NCBI GenBank assembly: GCA_021838765.1
Contig: JAKCCY010000168.1
Coordinates: 1-5,223 of the forward strand
DNA: 5,223 nucleotides
Direction: 5' to 3'
Source of the DNA: Nitrospirota bacterium
GTDB taxonomy: Bacteria; Nitrospirota_A; Leptospirillia; Leptospirillales; Leptospirillaceae
Below the pieces are notes generated by a model. The model was given only the letters and a program-made list of their open reading frames with translations. It had not been told where the DNA came from and ran no database searches. How positions within the stretch are numbered: position 1 is the first letter of the stretch; each line of letters opens with the position of its first letter. Both the position numbers and the translations under genes were made by a program. This document shows, piece by piece, positions 1 to 5,223 of this stretch.

Positions 1-831
1 GGTGTTGTAGATGAGGAACATCCCGACAATCAGGCTGACAAGCGACAGGGCAAGAAGGTTGGACCGGTAGGAGTCCAGCAGTCGGGCATATTCCTGATGC
101 TGTGCATCGGGAGAATCGACGGACAGTCCCGGGCCGGCGAATCCGGCAATCTTTCCGGCCCAGAATGAACGTGTTTCGGGGTCAAGAGGGTGGATTCCCT
201 TCCAGAACAGGTCGATGCGATCAATTTGTCCGGGGGAGCGGAACGCCTCCTGGACCCAGGATATATCCATGACCAGAGTGTTTGCCGGCATGAGAAGGGT
301 GGATTCTGTTTGGGGAAGTTCTCCAAGGATCCTGATGGGGACATGGCTGGTGCCCGAGTCGACGGAGACAGTCTGGCCTTTTTGGATGTGATATCGTTTC
401 AGGCCACCCGGTGCGACAAGGGCACCTTCCTGTCTTAAAAGCAATGAGGGAGATCCGCCGGGAGATCCGCCGGGAGATCCGTCGAGTTCGGAGAGAAGGT
501 CCATTCCCCTGACGAAAAAGAGGCTGTTTTGATAATAAACCTGTTTTGTAAGGACCGGCGAGAGCCTGAATGGGATTGCCGGGGTCACCATATGGAGCCT
601 GTCGAGGAGGCTGTCCTTGAAGGTCACGCCGGAAGGGCTTCGTATGACGAGGTCGTTTTTTCCCTTGATATGGATTATGGCCCGTGTAAAAGACAGAAGG
701 GCGCTCTCATTGGCCAGGAGAACGGAGATGATGACGGCCGTTCCGCTTGAAATGCCGAGAATGGTCAGGAATGTGACAAGCCAATGCCTGCGCATGTGAG
801 AGATGGAATAGGAAAAAAAGGGGGTAATCAA
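1..831 (-). CDS. FtsX/MacB-type ABC transporter permease, N-terminal part (cut by window edge)
   Basis: This is the membrane subunit of an ABC transporter whose ATPase lies immediately upstream. The frame is open for 277 codons from a TTG at 829-831 to the left edge. The start overlaps the ATPase stop as TTGA, which implies translational coupling. A later ATG at 793-795 (residue 13) would remove the amphipathic SISHMRRHW segment that normally precedes helix 1, so I prefer TTG. Helix 1 spans about residues 17-41 and contains TFLTILGISSGTAV, typical of the FtsX/MacB family. Residues about 45-250 form the extracytoplasmic (MacB periplasmic core-like) domain. Helix 2 begins near 257 and ends in LIVGMFLIYNT, a family hallmark. 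The remaining helices lie outside the window. A GSPG tandem repeat sits at residues 118-129. MacB, LolC/E and Att-type permeases share this fold, so the substrate cannot be named; a lipid, lipoprotein or peptide in the envelope is the usual range. Confidence 0.85.
   Translation of the reverse strand, partial: MITPFFSYSISHMRRHWLVTFLTILGISSGTAVIISVLLANESALLSFTRAIIHIKGKNDLVIRSPSGVTFKDSLLDRLHMVTPAIPFRLSPVLTKQVYYQNSLFFVRGMDLLSELDGSPGGSPGGSPSLLLRQEGALVAPGGLKRYHIQKGQTVSVDSGTSHVPIRILGELPQTESTLLMPANTLVMDISWVQEAFRSPGQIDRIDLFWKGIHPLDPETRSFWAGKIAGFAGPGLSVDSPDAQHQEYARLLDSYRSNLLALSLVSLIVGMFLIYNT
448..483. repeat. Three tandem 12-bp units inside the permease gene
   Basis: Three head-to-tail copies of gggagatccgcc lie at 448-459, 460-471 and 472-483, the last with one change (gtc for gcc). 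Read on the minus strand they encode GSPG, GSPG, GSPS at residues 118-129 of the permease, in its extracytoplasmic domain. The unit is a multiple of three, so gain or loss of copies keeps the frame. It probably forms a flexible Gly/Ser/Pro loop. Confidence 0.85.
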
Positions 832-1556
832 CGGGCCGAATCCTGATCCTGATCAATAATCTGTCCGTCCCGGATCCGTATCGTTCTCTGAGCGTGAAGC
901 GATGCGTGGAGACTGTGCGTTGTCATGATAATGGTGGGTCGGTCTCTCTCGTGCAGTTTTTTGAGAAGGGCGAGTATTTGGTCTCCGGTATCGTGGTCGA
1001 GAGAGCCCGTCGGCTCATCGGCCAGGATCAGGCGGGGTCGATGGATCACGGCCCGGACGATCGCCACGCGCTGTTGTTCCCCTCCGGAAAGCTGAGAGGG
1101 GAACCGGTGTTCCTTTCCTGAAAGGCCAACTTCCCCGAGAAGTGAAAGAGCCTGCCCTCTGGCCAGATTTTTATCAAGGTGAAGAAGTCTTGTCGGCAGG
1201 AGAACGTTTTCAAGGACGGACAGGGTCGGGAAGAGATTGAAGAACTGGAAGACAAACCCCATGTGTTCTCTTCTGAACAGGGTCCTTTCTTTCTCGCTTT
1301 TCAGGATGATCGACTCTCCTCCTATCTGGATTTCTCCGGCATTGGGGGTATCAATTCCTGCGAGAAGATTCAGGAGGGTCGATTTGCCGGATCCGGAATC
1401 CCCCATCAGGGCCACCCATTCCCCATGGGTGACCGTAAGGGAGAGGTTCCTGATCACGGGAGGTCTCTCAAGACCTGTCTCGCCATAGTGTTTCACCACA
1501 TTGGTAACGGAAACGTCCAGTCCCGTCAGTTCAGTCTGTCCGGGTGTTTTCGTCAT
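828..1556 (-). CDS. ABC transporter ATP-binding protein, MacB/LolD class
   Basis: This is the cytoplasmic ATPase that should pair with the permease encoded directly downstream. All nucleotide-binding motifs are present in the 242 residues: A-loop Tyr24 (KHYGE), Walker A GDSGSGKST (52-60), Q-loop Gln104 in FVFQFFNLFPTLSVLENV, signature LSGGEQQRVAI (156-166), Walker B LILADEP (176-182), D-loop SLD (185-187) and H-loop His214 (TTHS). The Q-loop wording and the LADEPTGSLD form are typical of the MacB/LolD/FtsE-like group, which energises mechanotransmission rather than classical import. Length is normal and the protein looks intact. The ATG at 1554-1556 overlaps the upstream dehydrogenase stop as ATGA, and the stop overlaps the permease TTG. 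The C-terminus ends in a small DQDQDS repeat. The family call is firm; the substrate is unknown. Confidence 0.95.
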   Translation of the reverse strand: MTKTPGQTELTGLDVSVTNVVKHYGETGLERPPVIRNLSLTVTHGEWVALMGDSGSGKSTLLNLLAGIDTPNAGEIQIGGESIILKSEKERTLFRREHMGFVFQFFNLFPTLSVLENVLLPTRLLHLDKNLARGQALSLLGEVGLSGKEHRFPSQLSGGEQQRVAIVRAVIHRPRLILADEPTGSLDHDTGDQILALLKKLHERDRPTIIMTTHSLHASLHAQRTIRIRDGQIIDQDQDSAR

Positions 1557-2524
1557 GATGGCCTGCGGCTCCGAAAAACCTCAAAAACGGCGGAAAGGTC
1601 AAGATCTCCCAATCCCTGTTCCCGGGCTTCCTTGAAGGGGGCGCGAAGTTCTGTCGCAAATCGTGATGATATGGCCCGTTCAGAGCATTCATTCTGGGCG
1701 AGTGCAAGATCTTTTTCCATCAGGGCGACAGAAAAGGCTTTGGGATAGTCCCTGTTGGTAAGGTTGTCCTTTTTTAACTGGTAAAAAGCGCATGACAGAG
1801 GACTTTTGAAGACAAGATCGAGAACCTTCTCCCTGCTGAAGCCGAGGTCTTCTCCAAGGACAACTGTCTGGGCCAGCGCCTCCATCTGGGCGGCAAGAAG
1901 GGCGTTGATAATCAGCTTTCCTGTCATTCCGGCCCCGATTTTTCCAAGGTGGAGGGTTTCCTTGCCCAGAATGGCAAGAATCGGGGAAAGGACGGAAAGG
2001 TCTTCCTCCGAACCTCCTGCCAGAAGGAGCAGCTGTCCCTTCTGGGCAGGAACGAGCGACCCCGAGACAGGGATGTCGAGATATTTTCCGCCGGCATCCG
2101 TTACCATACGGGCTTCGTTTTCTGCCTGCTTCGGGGCGATTGTCGACATGTTGACCACAATCGTTCCGGGAAAAAGTCGGGAGAGAACGCCGGTCGGGCC
2201 GGAAAGAACCGATTCGGTCGCCTGTCCGTCTGTGAGCATCAGAAAGAGGATGCGTGCATCTTTGGCGACATCCTCAGGGGTGTGGGCGATTATCATCTTC
2301 GGGTGCACCGGAATCTTTTCCGGGCTTCTGTTGTATCCGACCAGGTTCATTCCGGCATCGAGAAGTCTTCCGGACATGGCCGACCCCATGGTTCCAAAAC
2401 CGATCCAGCCAAGAAGGGGCGTATCGGCTCCTTCCTGGCGGACCTGAAGGTGGGGGATGGGATAGGGGGCAGGAATTTCAGGTGGTTCGTCTTCCAGCTG
2501 TGCCGGTGTCAATTCTGGGTTCAT
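1553..2524 (-). CDS. NAD(P)-dependent beta-hydroxyacid dehydrogenase (3-hydroxyisobutyrate dehydrogenase / glyoxylate reductase family)
   Basis: This is a soluble oxidoreductase of 323 residues that should interconvert a small beta-hydroxyacid and its semialdehyde or keto form. The Rossmann dinucleotide motif is GFGTMG at 42-47. It is followed by GYNRS (63-67), where Asn-Arg in place of an acidic residue after strand 2 suggests NADP(H) preference. The substrate loop DIPVSGS (150-156) and the catalytic-lysine motif GAGMTGKLIINALL (Lys203, Asn207) are intact, and the C-terminal helical domain contains the family KDLALA stretch. Family members usually have about 290 residues. Here the Rossmann fold begins only at residue 38, after an acidic, proline-rich extension. 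The ATG at 2522-2524 has a GGGAG ribosome site 7 bases upstream. It is the first gene of the minus-strand operon, and its stop overlaps the ABC ATPase start. Exact substrate (hydroxyisobutyrate, tartronate semialdehyde, glyoxylate or succinic semialdehyde) cannot be decided from sequence alone. Confidence 0.92.
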   Translation of the reverse strand: MNPELTPAQLEDEPPEIPAPYPIPHLQVRQEGADTPLLGWIGFGTMGSAMSGRLLDAGMNLVGYNRSPEKIPVHPKMIIAHTPEDVAKDARILFLMLTDGQATESVLSGPTGVLSRLFPGTIVVNMSTIAPKQAENEARMVTDAGGKYLDIPVSGSLVPAQKGQLLLLAGGSEEDLSVLSPILAILGKETLHLGKIGAGMTGKLIINALLAAQMEALAQTVVLGEDLGFSREKVLDLVFKSPLSCAFYQLKKDNLTNRDYPKAFSVALMEKDLALAQNECSERAISSRFATELRAPFKEAREQGLGDLDLSAVFEVFRSRRPS

Positions 2525-2531
2525 GGCGAAT

Positions 2532-2536
2532 CTCCC
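2532..2536 (-). promoter_or_regulatory. Ribosome binding site of the dehydrogenase gene
   Basis: On the minus strand GGGAG lies 7 bases before the ATG at 2522-2524. It supports the long N-terminal form of the dehydrogenase rather than a start closer to the Rossmann fold. Confidence 0.7.
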
Positions 2537-2617
2537 GATTCAAGATGGGTTCCTGATTGTCCTGATCATTTTAGCCCAAGAGGATGTTCTGTTCCATCGA
2601 TCAGGGAAGTCCTTTTT

Positions 2618-2648
2618 TTGACAAGGAAATGATAATGAAAGTTATTAT
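2618..2648 (+). promoter_or_regulatory. Candidate sigma-70-type promoter for the secretion operon
   Basis: A perfect -35 hexamer TTGACA lies at 2618-2623. The best -10 at a workable distance is TATTAT at 2643-2648 (5 of 6 to TATAAT, spacer 19, slightly long). A perfect TATAAT at 2651-2656 also exists but lacks a good -35 at 17 bases. The promoter overlaps the Fur-like site. A minus-strand promoter must also exist for the dehydrogenase operon, but I could not assign one confidently. Confidence 0.45.
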
Positions 2649-2649
2649 C
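2631..2649. promoter_or_regulatory. Fur-box-like operator
   Basis: The 19 bases GATAATGAAAGTTATTATC match the classical Fur consensus GATAATGATAATCATTATC at 16 positions, differing at positions 9, 11 and 13. The outer arms GATAAT and ATTATC form a perfect inverted repeat with a 7-base centre. A further half-site-like TATAATGAT follows at 2651-2659. The site sits between the -35 hexamer and the putative start point of the right operon and about 107 bases upstream of the dehydrogenase start. Binding by iron-loaded Fur would therefore be expected to block the rightward promoter and possibly a leftward one. A related Fur-family or other AT-palindrome regulator is also possible. Confidence 0.6.
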
Positions 2650-2847
2650 GTATAATGATTCTTTGATGATATTAAATGTTTTTAAAATATGAATTATGAC
2701 TTTTATGTTCCTCAAGTCTCTTTTTTTTGGACCATCCATCGATTCCGTCTCCTTTCATGTTTTTTTAACTCCTTGTCCAGAATGCAAAAAAAAATTCAGT
2801 TCAGAAGTTTTTGCTGGCATGCCCCTTGCTTTTGCTTTGCAAAAGAA

Positions 2848-2853
2848 GGGAGG
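2848..2853 (+). promoter_or_regulatory. Ribosome binding site of the pilin-like gene
   Basis: GGGAGG lies 5 bases before the ATG at 2859-2861. It decides between this ATG, an in-frame TTG at 2811 and an in-frame ATG at 2877, neither of which is as well placed relative to a Shine-Dalgarno sequence. Confidence 0.75.
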
Positions 2854-2858
2854 TTCAC

Positions 2859-3128
2859 ATGCATGCACATGCGGTCATGATCAATCTGTTTGTCGGAAAC
2901 TATGGAGAGAACTCCCAGATCACCGCGTTTGCCAACAGCGTCGCCAACTTTGTCGTCTATGGTCTGGGAAGCTTTCTGTTTGTTCTTGGGATGGCCAAGG
3001 CGGGTTTTGCCATGAAAAGTCATGATGCCGATGGTATCCGCCAGGGTGTCATGACCATTGCCGGCGGTTCCCTGATGCTCATGTCCAAGTCCATCTGGGA
3101 GACGCTGACGACATGGTCGGGGTTTTAG
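2859..3128 (+). CDS. Small two-helix membrane protein, putative VirB2/TraA-like type IV secretion pilin subunit
   Basis: This gene encodes 89 residues. Helix 1 spans about residues 27-52 (VANFVVYGLGSFLFVLGMAKAGFAM). A short charged loop KSHDADGIRQ (53-62) follows, and helix 2 spans about 60-76 (GVMTIAGGSLMLMSK), with a short Trp-containing tail. A helix-charged loop-helix hairpin of this size is the layout of mature conjugative pilins. Position agrees: the next genes look like TraL/VirB3 and TraC/VirB4, and the pilin gene usually comes first. Unusually, there is no long cleavable leader such as F TraA or VirB2 carry; the N-terminus is short and polar. The similarity rests on topology and context, not on a diagnostic motif, so another small inner-membrane component of the apparatus is possible. 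It is the first gene after the promoter region and overlaps the following gene by 16 bases. Confidence 0.6.
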   Translation: MHAHAVMINLFVGNYGENSQITAFANSVANFVVYGLGSFLFVLGMAKAGFAMKSHDADGIRQGVMTIAGGSLMLMSKSIWETLTTWSGF

Positions 3129-3487
3129 TGGATCCCGTCCGTATTTCACGGGGGCTTTTGTCTTCACCGTCGATTGGAAGCCTTCTGTTGCCCCAGGACC
3201 TTCTCGTTTTTGTCGGACCTTTATTTCTTGGGTTTGTCCTTCACCTGGATTTTCTCGTTGTCCTGATTTTTTTTGTTGTCTCCTTCGCTCTTCTCCTGCA
3301 TCTCCGGCGCCGCGGGGAAGGCTATCTAAGGGGGGTGGTCCTGTTTTTTTCTGCGCCAAAACGACACCTGCCAGCCGTTCCCGATCCTTTCCGGAGAGAG
3401 ATTTTTCTCAAGGGGCAAGAGTTTTCAGAAATTCAGGGTGGAAAATCGGGAGCGTCTGATCCGTTTTCAGTGAAGCTCCTGAAGTGA
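3113..3487 (+). CDS. traL: TraL/VirB3-like type IV secretion membrane protein
   Basis: This is a small inner-membrane protein of 124 residues. Two adjacent hydrophobic segments lie at about 30-45 and 47-64, followed by a basic stretch LRRRGEGYLRG (64-74) and a VPDPFRREI segment (89-97). From memory of F TraL, its tail also has a basic KGRG-type stretch, a WLRD-like segment and VPD followed by an Arg. The match in order and spacing is suggestive but unaligned. VirB3/TraL proteins associate with the VirB4/TraC ATPase, whose gene follows with a GTGA overlap. The ATG at 3113 has GGGAGA 11 bases upstream; an in-frame GTG at 3128, overlapping the pilin stop, would give 119 residues. The last 25 or so residues after the VPD segment appear to be an extension beyond the usual TraL length (about 90-100). 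Confidence 0.6.
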   Translation: MVGVLVDPVRISRGLLSSPSIGSLLLPQDLLVFVGPLFLGFVLHLDFLVVLIFFVVSFALLLHLRRRGEGYLRGVVLFFSAPKRHLPAVPDPFRREIFLKGQEFSEIQGGKSGASDPFSVKLLK

Positions 3488-5223
3488 AAAGAGGCCAAAA
3501 ATATTCGGGTGAAGACAGTCGCCCTGTTTCTTCCTCGTTTGATTTGCTGACGATCGACGAAGATGTTCTTTTGGGGGTCTCAGGGCGCGCATCCCTGACC
3601 TGGGCCTTGTCCGGGGCGGATATTTTCATGAAGTCGGACCCGGAGGTTTCCCAGGTTTACCGGGGTCTCGAAAATCTCACACATCATCTTCCGTCGGGAA
3701 TGGGACTTCAGCTCCGGATTCGCCAGCAATCAGGGAGTCCAGGGGAGAACTCCTTTCTCATGCCTTCATGGGGGAAATCTTTTTTTAACAAAGAGAATGC
3801 TCCCGATCTTGAATCGGACAGGCTTTTTCTGGCAGAGAGAATGCGAGACGTCTCCCTGCGTTTCCTCAGAAAAAGGGAGCTTTTTCTATCTCTTGTGAGC
3901 TATGGGGAGGAAAGCAAAAAACTTCTGGCCCCTTCATGGCACCCGGTGCGCAAGGTTGCTTCCGTCATGTTCGGGACAGGGCTTGCGGGTGAGTACGCAA
4001 GGACCGTCTCAACGCTTAAAAAGGCTGCCGGACTGATAGAGGCCATGTTGCCCGGATGTGGGCTTCTGGGGAGCCGACTGTCGGGAAATGAGCTGGCACA
4101 GCATTTTTTTTATATGGCCAATCCCTTTTATCGCGGCCCGGCACCGGAGGGACTTTTGTCTTTATCGCCCCATTCAAGTCTCAGGGAAAGAATTTGCCAG
4201 ACATCTTTCAGGGAGCAGGAACGGGGGATTGTCGCCGTGGATCCTTCCGGGAGACGGGGATTCGGGCAGATACACGCCTTGAGGATCCTCCCTTTTGAGG
4301 CGGATCGGGAAACCTTGTCCCCGCTTCTTTTCGATCTCGACTTCCCTCATGATCTGGTGGTGAACGTTTTTAAGCCAGCCAATGATCGTCTGGCAAAAAA
4401 AGTTCAGTCCGACGCAACGATCAACCGTTTCCTGACCTATATCCTGCCCGGTCGATCGTACCGGATCGAATCAGAAATATCGTCCGCCGAGGATTTTCTG
4501 CTCAGGTCCTATGATGGCCCGGCCGAATCCAGGGTTCCCCTTGTGATGAACATGAGCATCGCTTCCTGGTCGCCGGATGAGGAGGAGGCTTATTCCAGGG
4601 GAGAGGTCATCACCCAATGCTTTGCTTCCATGAATGGAGCGATGGCGGGTGTCGAGCCCTATCGCCAGTGGCCCCTTTTTCTCTCCGGATTCCCGCTGGA
4701 AGGCGATGCGAACGATCGTTGGGAGGGGCTTCTTTCCCGGGAGTTTTCGAGGCTGTTTCCTGTCTGGGATGGGTCGGTGTGCGATCCGGATCCCTGGTTC
4801 TGGGGAAAGAACCATCTCTCGGAGGCTGCCGGACTGAACTTCTGGCGTCCACAGGACCCCAACCACAATGGTCTGGTTGTTGGCCGGTCCGGTGGCGGCA
4901 AGTCCTTTGCGATCAAGATGCTGGTCGGGCAGTTTCTGGTCCGTTCTGAAAGCCACCAGGTTATTGCCATTGAAAATGGCGGAGATTTCGCACGACATTG
5001 CGACTATTTTCAGGGAGATTATGTCCGCATCGACCTCAGCGGAAAGTATTCCCTGAATCCCTTCCCGAAGCGACAGTTCCTCATGGTCTCAGTCGGTCCT
5101 CCCAGGGAATATGATCCTGATCTTCTGGGTTTTTTGTGCGGTGTTGTCGAGACATTCCTGGCCTCTTCCTTGGAGGTGACAAGCCTTCATCGCCGGATCC
5201 TGACCCTTTGTCTTGAAGAGGTC
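3484..5223 (+). CDS. traC: TraC/VirB4-family conjugation/type IV secretion ATPase, N-terminal 580 residues (cut by window edge)
   Basis: This is the ATPase that powers pilus assembly and substrate transfer at the inner membrane. The frame stays open from GTG 3484 to the window end. That GTG is the first possible start after an in-frame TGA at 3457, and it overlaps the preceding stop as GTGA; there is no strong ribosome site, so coupling is likely. The N-terminal domain begins FDLLTIDEDVLLG (19-31) and includes HLPSGMGLQLRI (68-79), as in TraC-like proteins. Walker A is GRSGGGKS at 467-474, preceded by NHNGLVV in the place where the family has an N-x-N segment. Then come VIAIENGGDFARHCDYFQGD (493-512) and SLNPF (523-527), the conserved strand and NPF motif after the P-loop. 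Where most relatives have Asp in the strand after Walker A, this protein has Glu497. Walker B and the C-terminal helices lie outside the window. The VirB4-superfamily call is firm; the TraC (F-type) assignment is less so. Confidence 0.88.
   Translation, partial: MKRGQKYSGEDSRPVSSSFDLLTIDEDVLLGVSGRASLTWALSGADIFMKSDPEVSQVYRGLENLTHHLPSGMGLQLRIRQQSGSPGENSFLMPSWGKSFFNKENAPDLESDRLFLAERMRDVSLRFLRKRELFLSLVSYGEESKKLLAPSWHPVRKVASVMFGTGLAGEYARTVSTLKKAAGLIEAMLPGCGLLGSRLSGNELAQHFFYMANPFYRGPAPEGLLSLSPHSSLRERICQTSFREQERGIVAVDPSGRRGFGQIHALRILPFEADRETLSPLLFDLDFPHDLVVNVFKPANDRLAKKVQSDATINRFLTYILPGRSYRIESEISSAEDFLLRSYDGPAESRVPLVMNMSIASWSPDEEEAYSRGEVITQCFASMNGAMAGVEPYRQWPLFLSGFPLEGDANDRWEGLLSREFSRLFPVWDGSVCDPDPWFWGKNHLSEAAGLNFWRPQDPNHNGLVVGRSGGGKSFAIKMLVGQFLVRSESHQVIAIENGGDFARHCDYFQGDYVRIDLSGKYSLNPFPKRQFLMVSVGPPREYDPDLLGFLCGVVETFLASSLEVTSLHRRILTLCLEEV

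Larger units (their letters stand above)
2525..2858. other. Divergent intergenic control region, AT-rich
   Basis: This stretch of 334 bases separates the minus-strand dehydrogenase/ABC operon from the plus-strand secretion operon. No reading frame here has a credible ribosome site plus protein-like composition. From about 2611 to 2800 it is clearly richer in A and T than the genes on either side, with T or A runs at 2613-2619, 2721-2728, near 2760-2766 and near 2785-2794. It holds a TTGACA hexamer, a Fur-like operator and a TATAAT. If transcription of the right block starts near 2655-2660, the untranslated leader is about 200 bases. I see no convincing riboswitch or hairpin terminator in it. 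Confidence 0.8.

Noticed and set aside
2560..2619. Inverted repeat CCTGATC / GATCAGG followed by a T run, resembling a terminator
   Set aside because: The stem is only 7 bp with a loop of about 31 bases, the T run does not directly follow the stem, and no plus-strand gene lies upstream that would need it.
1179..2632. Several long plus-strand open frames opposite the dehydrogenase and ABC ATPase genes
   Set aside because: They are shadows of conserved minus-strand genes whose motifs are complete.
2721..2728. Run of eight T that could be the tail of an intrinsic terminator
   Set aside because: No GC-rich stem precedes it.
2689..2880. Plus-strand small open frame in the AT-rich leader
   Set aside because: It has no Shine-Dalgarno sequence, an atypical composition rich in Phe, Cys and Trp caused by T runs, and it ends inside the next gene.
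2696..3025. Plus-strand open frame with CPEC and CTCGH cysteine patterns resembling a zinc-binding peptide
   Set aside because: It has no ribosome site, overlaps most of the well-supported pilin-like gene in another frame, and its downstream part is a frame shadow of that gene.
2796..3359. Minus-strand 187-codon open frame opposite the pilin-like and TraL-like genes
   Set aside because: It is low-complexity, charged shadow sequence opposite two membrane-protein genes with good context and starts.
4471..4998. Minus-strand 175-codon open frame opposite the ATPase gene
   Set aside because: It is antisense to conserved TraC/VirB4 coding sequence including the Walker A region; no family features seen.

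Overview
The window shows two divergent gene blocks separated by an AT-rich control region of about 330 bases. It looks like a bacterial chromosome or integrated element of moderate GC (about mid-50s % by eye). Genes are packed tightly, and stop/start overlaps and non-ATG starts are common. The presence of a conjugation-type (type IV secretion) gene set and a Fur-like operator indicates a Gram-negative-type bacterium. The texture (many TTT/CTT codons, moderate GC) reminds me of Leptospirillum-like acidophilic iron oxidisers, but that is a weak impression and not an identification.

Left block, minus strand, reading right to left. A beta-hydroxyacid dehydrogenase of the 3-hydroxyisobutyrate dehydrogenase/glyoxylate reductase family (1553-2524) overlaps by ATGA an ABC transporter ATPase of the MacB/LolD class (828-1556). 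The ATPase in turn overlaps by TTGA an FtsX/MacB-type permease (1-831) that runs off the left edge. The overlaps suggest one translationally coupled operon. The ATPase and permease should form one transporter working on an envelope substrate. Why a soluble NAD(P) enzyme is coupled to it is not evident from the sequence.

Middle, 2525-2858. This stretch holds no convincing gene. It contains a TTGACA -35 hexamer, an excellent Fur-box match (16 of 19 to the classical consensus) placed on the likely promoter, a perfect TATAAT, and several long T and A runs. It ends in a strong GGGAGG ribosome binding site.

Right block, plus strand. A small two-helix membrane protein resembling a type IV secretion pilin (2859-3128) is followed by a TraL/VirB3-like small membrane protein (3113-3487) and a TraC/VirB4-family ATPase (3484 to the right edge, truncated by the window). 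The order pilin, VirB3, VirB4 is the core of conjugative type IV secretion systems. The TraL-like and TraC-like features point to the F-type branch, but the genes that normally lie between traL and traC in F are absent here. The most notable points are the possible iron (Fur) control at the head of a conjugation or secretion operon and this condensed F-like order. No RNA genes, CRISPR arrays, insertion sequences or integrase genes were seen.
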